Shown here: positions 14,555-17,981 of the stretch, in pieces
Layout of the letters: every line of letters begins with the position of its first letter
Numbering within the stretch: the first letter of the stretch is position 1
Assembly (NCBI GenBank): GCA_964582265.1
Contig: CAZOQT010000023.1
Location: 1 to 17,981, forward strand
Origin: JBAZYK01 sp964582265
GTDB lineage: Bacteria; Patescibacteriota; Gracilibacteria; UBA1369
DNA length: 17,981 bases
Reading direction: 5' to 3'
Position numbers and translations under genes: made by a program
Notes under the pieces: model-generated
Database searches by the model: none
The model's input: only the letters and a program-made list of their open reading frames with translations
What the model was told of the DNA's origin: nothing

Positions 14555-15577
14555 GACTGGCTTGGCAATAACCACCAGTCGCTTTAAGTTAGTCCCAACT
14601 GGCGTACAAGTAATAAGTGTCAGCTTATTTTCTTTACCCTGAGTTAAAACATCAACTTTATCCGGAGTTACAACTTTTATATCGTAAACTTCATAAACGT
14701 ATAGTTTTTGATTATGAAAAACCATAATTTTGTCGCCGATTACTACCTGATGTAAAAGTGCAAACACATCCTTAAACCTTCCTGGATCCCAAGCAAAATA
14801 TGAACTGTGGCCTGTAATAACCACATTGCCATTTGCACCGGGTTCAGCGGTGCCGGGATAATGCACAACGCCATCACGCAAGGCCCCTTGAATTTCTTTT
14901 TCCAATGCGCTCCAATCACGCTTTATAAGATTTTGATCGCTGGTTTTAACAATTGGCACATTTTTATTAATGCGAGGAATAATGATTCTTTCGTCCGGTG
15001 GCGATATGCTCATGTCCAAATTGGGAATTTGTTTTTTATCCTGCAAGGCAAGTGGCAACGGCTGCTGGCTTCCTGGTGCCGCAGAATGATCATCCCCGGG
15101 AACAAATTGATTTTCTGAGACCTGCCCTCTTAAATGATTTAGCTTATCCATTATGATAGTGCTGTATGCCTGAAAATTCATAATGAAAAAGAAAACTATG
15201 AATATAAGGGCAGAGGTGGCAAGCCATTCCAAAGTGTTCCAGATTTTTATGGACACAGGAGAAGCTTTTTTTACAATACGCGCAGATGAATTTTCATTTG
15301 CGGTTGGGGCGGCTGCAGGCGCGGATTCATGTGCCGCGTTTTGTAAGGGCGGCGCAGCTTGACTTTGAGCAGCGGAATTTCTTTTGATTTGATTTGGCGC
15401 GTGCGCAGCTTCTATGTGAAGTTCATAAGCTTTATGCGGAGTAATGATTGGCGCGGCACCGCTTATTTGATCTGTAAATGTGTTTTTTTCTAAATGCGGT
15501 CCCTGATTAAAAGGGGTCGTTTCATGAATTGGAATAAATTGTGTGCGGTTCTTTTTTTTATTTTTTGGATTAGCCAT
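14543..15577 (-). CDS. Membrane-anchored sortase (class E-like)
   Basis: A transpeptidase that cuts a C-terminal sorting signal and links surface proteins to the envelope. The catalytic triad is visible: His257 in VITGHSSYFAW, Cys324 in LTLITCTPVGTN and Arg333 in LKRLVV. The TCTPxGxNxxR pattern is closest to class E, with class D as the alternative. Residues 200-212 (IPRINKNVPIV) are the usual first strand of the sortase barrel. One transmembrane helix is at about 115-136. Oddity: about 110 residues precede it, basic at first and then Ala/Pro/Gln-rich, so a long tail stays in the cytoplasm. At 344 aa it is longer than most class E enzymes. Start ATG 15577 lies about 28 nt below a near-consensus promoter. 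No sortase substrate is encoded in the window. Confidence 0.93.
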   Translation of the reverse strand: MANPKNKKKNRTQFIPIHETTPFNQGPHLEKNTFTDQISGAAPIITPHKAYELHIEAAHAPNQIKRNSAAQSQAAPPLQNAAHESAPAAAPTANENSSARIVKKASPVSIKIWNTLEWLATSALIFIVFFFIMNFQAYSTIIMDKLNHLRGQVSENQFVPGDDHSAAPGSQQPLPLALQDKKQIPNLDMSISPPDERIIIPRINKNVPIVKTSDQNLIKRDWSALEKEIQGALRDGVVHYPGTAEPGANGNVVITGHSSYFAWDPGRFKDVFALLHQVVIGDKIMVFHNQKLYVYEVYDIKVVTPDKVDVLTQGKENKLTLITCTPVGTNLKRLVVIAKPVNNY

Positions 15578-15611
15578 TTAGGTCTTTTTAGACGGCTTAA
15601 TAATTCCTTAT

Positions 15612-15640
15612 ATTATAACGTTTTAGGCTTAATTTCTCAA
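15612..15640 (-). promoter_or_regulatory. Sortase gene promoter
   Basis: Minus-strand TTGAGA (15635-15640), 17 bases, then a perfect TATAAT (15612-15617). The sortase can therefore be transcribed independently of the upstream mnmA. Confidence 0.7.
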
Positions 15641-15655
15641 GAAATACACCTGCAG

Positions 15656-15677
15656 TTTAGCTCTAAAAACAGCTAAA
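15656..15677. other. Inverted repeat between mnmA and the sortase promoter
   Basis: TTTAGCT (15656-15662) and AGCTAAA (15671-15677) pair perfectly around an 8-base loop, 33 bases past the mnmA stop. It may end the mnmA transcript or serve as an operator; it lacks a following T-run on the minus strand. Confidence 0.35.
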
Positions 15678-15709
15678 ATCCCAGATTCCTGTAGACATAT
15701 TCAAGGATT

Positions 15710-16867
15710 CTATTCTGATTCGGCGACGATAATCCCTCCACCAATCACCTTTTCCCCCCTATAAAAAACCACAGATTGTCCAGGTGTAATTGCTGCTTGT
15801 GGATGTATAAATTCTCCTTTTGCGCTATAAAAAATTTGCCCGTCGCTGGCTTTTAATTCGCTAATTTTAATTTGGACCGGACTTAAATTGGCCCTGTATC
15901 TTATGCGCGCCTGTAATCCAGATAAATCTTTTGGAGGAATTCCATCAATAAAAGTCAAATTGGCTGCTTGAAAAGTTTTTTGATATAGATCTTCGTGCGT
16001 GCCCACAATCAAGGCGTTACGTGGCTTATCTATAGCTACAACATACCAGCCATTTTGATCTTCAAAACCTTTAACACCACCAATACCAAGGCCCTTTCTT
16101 TGGCCAATTGTATAAAGTGGCAAACCTTTATGCGTACCAATTTTTTGACCATTCCTGGTGATGATTGGCCCTGATGTAAAATGCTGTTTTTGCAAATAGC
16201 GCTTTAAAAAATCGCCGTGCTGACGTTCTGGAAAAAAACAAAGATTCTGACTTTCTTTTTGTTTGTTCACTTCGGCAATCCCGTACTTTTTGGCTAATTC
16301 ACGCACCTGTGGCTTTGTGAATTCACCCAATGGAAAAAGTATGTGTTTTAACTTTTCCTGATTCAAAACGTGCAAAAAATAAGTTTGGTCTTTTTGTTTA
16401 TCTTTTGCCATCCAAAGTTCGTATTGCCCGTCAGGATTTGTAATCTTGCGTGCATAATGTCCCGTAGCCACGTAATCTGCTCCCAACTCCTGCATTTTTT
16501 TTAAAAACAGACCAAATTTGATGTTACGATTACACTCAATACATGGATTTGGTGTGATCCCCTGGCCGTATCCATCCACAAAAAAGTCAACCACCTGCTT
16601 TTTAAAAGCTTCTTCAAAATTCACCACATAGAATGGAATTCCCAAATTATGGCAAATAGACCTGGCGCGTGAAAGTCCTTCCAGCGTACAGCATTTATTT
16701 TGCGGAAATTTTTGGGAATCCTCATTACTAAAAACAGTTGGATCCGTCCAAAAATGCATGTGTATACCAATCACATCATAGCCTTGATCTTTAAGCAGGC
16801 ATGCGGTTACAGAAGAGTCCACACCCCCAGACATCCCCACTAAAACTTTAGATTTTTTCGTCTTCAT
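15710..16867 (-). CDS. mnmA: tRNA 2-thiouridine(34) synthase MnmA
   Basis: Uses ATP and a persulfide sulfur to thiolate U34 of tRNAs for Lys, Glu and Gln. The N-terminal PP-loop ATPase motif is SGGVDSS (13-19). The catalytic nucleophile is Cys112 in NPCIECNRNIKF, and the second catalytic Cys is 210 in ESQNLCFFPERQHGDF. The tRNA-binding and C-terminal barrel part has LPLYTIGQRKGLGIGG and ends with AITPGQSVVFYRGEKVIGGG. Length 385 aa is normal. Start ATG 16867 is followed by MKTKKSKVLVGMSGG, matching family N-termini. It is divergent from the relA/spoT gene across 149 bases; the minus-strand promoter is not clear. Thiolation normally needs a cysteine desulfurase and relay proteins, none of which are in this window. 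Confidence 0.97.
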   Translation of the reverse strand: MKTKKSKVLVGMSGGVDSSVTACLLKDQGYDVIGIHMHFWTDPTVFSNEDSQKFPQNKCCTLEGLSRARSICHNLGIPFYVVNFEEAFKKQVVDFFVDGYGQGITPNPCIECNRNIKFGLFLKKMQELGADYVATGHYARKITNPDGQYELWMAKDKQKDQTYFLHVLNQEKLKHILFPLGEFTKPQVRELAKKYGIAEVNKQKESQNLCFFPERQHGDFLKRYLQKQHFTSGPIITRNGQKIGTHKGLPLYTIGQRKGLGIGGVKGFEDQNGWYVVAIDKPRNALIVGTHEDLYQKTFQAANLTFIDGIPPKDLSGLQARIRYRANLSPVQIKISELKASDGQIFYSAKGEFIHPQAAITPGQSVVFYRGEKVIGGGIIVAESE

Positions 16868-16906
16868 TTTTGCTGGTTATTTATGGCTTACAGATCAAGA
16901 AATAAT

Positions 16907-16936
16907 TTGACAAGCGCCACTTTTTTATGACATACT
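16907..16936 (+). promoter_or_regulatory. Candidate promoter upstream of the RelA/SpoT gene
   Basis: A perfect TTGACA (16907-16912) is followed after 18 bases by CATACT (16931-16936; four of six). This would give a leader of about 75 nt. That leader region includes a direct repeat, TACCGT at 16969-16974 and 16981-16986 (12-base spacing), and a second -10-like TATATTAT (16990-16997). Confidence 0.4.
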
Positions 16937-17016
16937 TTGCATACTATCGCAAGCTTAAGTTTGTATTTTACCGTGGGCGATACCGTACTTATATTATTCA
17001 CCTAGAATAATTATTT

Positions 17017-17981
17017 ATGTCCCCGAAAGAAGCTTACATTGCGAATGTTTGTAAAAATGTGGGAATAGACTTGGAAGGCATCATACGTGATGTTTATCGT
17101 TATATCCCTGATTTTAATGAACGCAAATTTAGAGAGGCTTTTGCATTTGCAGCGCATGCGCATGAGGGACAATTCAGAAAAGAAAATAAGCCATATATTG
17201 TGCATCCGGTGGAAGCAGCCAAGATTCTGGTTTCTATGCACGCAGATGAAGATACTTTGATTGCCTGTCTAATGCATGATGTGCCAGAAGACACGGAATA
17301 TAAAATAGATCAAATCGAAGCCAAGTTCGGGAAAAAGGTAGCTTTTTTGGTTGAGGGAGTGACAAAACTTTCTAAAGTGCATTTTAGAAATGATATGGAA
17401 GAGCGCCAGATTGAATCACTCAAAAAACTTTTCATCCATTCGGCAGAAGACCCACGCATTATTTTTATTAAATTGGCGGATAGGCTCCATAACATGCGCA
17501 CACTTCAGTATATAGATAAGCCAGAAAAGCAGTATCGCATATCGCGTGAGACTTTGGAAATTTTTGTGCCAATTGCGAATTTACTTGGGATCGAAGAGCT
17601 TAAATCAGAGCTGGAGGATCTTTGTTTTAGATTTCTTTATCGCGATGAGTACGAAAACATTTCGGATCGCATGAAACGAAATAAACTCAAAAATAAACAT
17701 GTTTTAGAAGCCACAATTCAGCTCGTACAAAAGAAATTAGAGGAAGCCAAAGTTAAAGCTTCTGTTTATGGACGCAAAAAAAGCCTTTATAGCATTTATA
17801 AAAAAGTTGTTTCACAAGGCAAACGTCTGGATGAAGTGGATGATCTGATTGCACTGAGGATTTTGGTAACAGAACGTGAAGATTGTTATTCCGTTTTGGG
17901 GCTTGTCCATTCTCTTTTTAAGCCTAAATCTGGCAAATTTAAAGATTATATTTCAGTGCCAAAATCAAACGGATATCAGAG
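17017..17981 (+). CDS. RelA/SpoT-family (p)ppGpp synthetase/hydrolase, C-terminus beyond window
   Basis: Makes and/or degrades the stringent-response alarmone (p)ppGpp. The visible 321 residues hold an HD hydrolase domain with metal ligands H63 (PYIVHPVEAA), H87-D88 (LMHDVPEDT) and D154 (IKLADRLHNMRTL), so hydrolase activity looks intact. The start of the synthetase domain follows: YGRKKSLYSIYKK (251-263), DDLIALRILV and FKDYISVPKSNGYQ. The end of the synthetase and any TGS/ACT regulatory domains lie off the right edge, so whether this is a full-length Rel is not decidable here. The ATG at 17017 is the first possible start, because an in-frame TAA is at 17008-17010. No Shine-Dalgarno is present. 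Divergent from mnmA. Confidence 0.95.
   Translation, partial: MSPKEAYIANVCKNVGIDLEGIIRDVYRYIPDFNERKFREAFAFAAHAHEGQFRKENKPYIVHPVEAAKILVSMHADEDTLIACLMHDVPEDTEYKIDQIEAKFGKKVAFLVEGVTKLSKVHFRNDMEERQIESLKKLFIHSAEDPRIIFIKLADRLHNMRTLQYIDKPEKQYRISRETLEIFVPIANLLGIEELKSELEDLCFRFLYRDEYENISDRMKRNKLKNKHVLEATIQLVQKKLEEAKVKASVYGRKKSLYSIYKKVVSQGKRLDEVDDLIALRILVTEREDCYSVLGLVHSLFKPKSGKFKDYISVPKSNGYQ

Noticed and set aside
1..17981. CRISPR array, insertion sequence, prophage or toxin-antitoxin module
   Set aside because: I found no regularly spaced repeats, transposase or integrase motifs, terminal inverted repeats or recognisable toxin-antitoxin pair. The AQP repeat in dnaX is coding and has no spacers.

Overview
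The window looks like a piece of an AT-rich, small-genome bacterium, most likely a Patescibacteria/CPR member (a Peregrinibacteria-like lineage is my best guess, not proven). The reasons are compact, mostly single-gene transcription units, many short unrecognisable proteins with low-complexity N-termini, a sortase with a class E-type signature, and start sites that almost all lack a Shine-Dalgarno sequence. UGA is used as a stop (polX) and no gene is interrupted by in-frame UGA, so the standard bacterial code applies. A run of 56 Ns marks a scaffold join, which points to a draft or metagenome assembly.

Layout: (1) 1-711, minus strand: tRNA-Val(GAC), then a partial gene for a Met/Gly/Gln/Pro-rich coiled-coil protein. 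(2) 808-2766, plus: a ComF-like phosphoribosyltransferase and a GT4 glycosyltransferase. (3) 2784-3428, minus: an unusual protein with a basic disordered N-terminus joined to an EF-Tu domain II-like barrel. (4) 3537-6886: PolX and a membrane-anchored protein overlapping it by 4 bases, convergent with endonuclease IV (Nfo). (5) 6978-8374: a 77-aa gene with its own promoter and a strong terminator, whose U-tract touches the TTG start of a second GT4 glycosyltransferase. (6) 8506-12252: DnaX (plus) convergent with NAD-dependent DNA ligase LigA (minus). (7) 12432-14531, plus: three genes of unknown function, one crossing the assembly gap. (8) 14543-16867, minus: a sortase downstream of the tRNA thiolase MnmA. 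(9) 17017-end, plus: a RelA/SpoT protein, cut by the window edge.

How the genes fit together: Nfo (abasic-site incision), PolX (gap filling) and LigA (nick sealing) would make a short-patch base-excision repair set within about 9 kb, and DnaX is the replicative clamp loader. The two glycosyltransferases, the sortase and the membrane-anchored protein point to envelope building. MnmA, tRNA-Val and RelA/SpoT are ordinary translation and stress functions.

The least explained content is a small family: the partial gene at the left edge and the gene at 14061-14531 are diverged paralogues (ungapped 62-residue match, conserved H-x2-E-W). Together with the gene at 12432 they share a near-identical start region (TTAAAACAA-n4-ATGGC, encoding MAD). 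Several -35/-10 promoters close to consensus can be read directly and help fix the starts of ligA, the sortase, the EF-Tu-like fusion and others.
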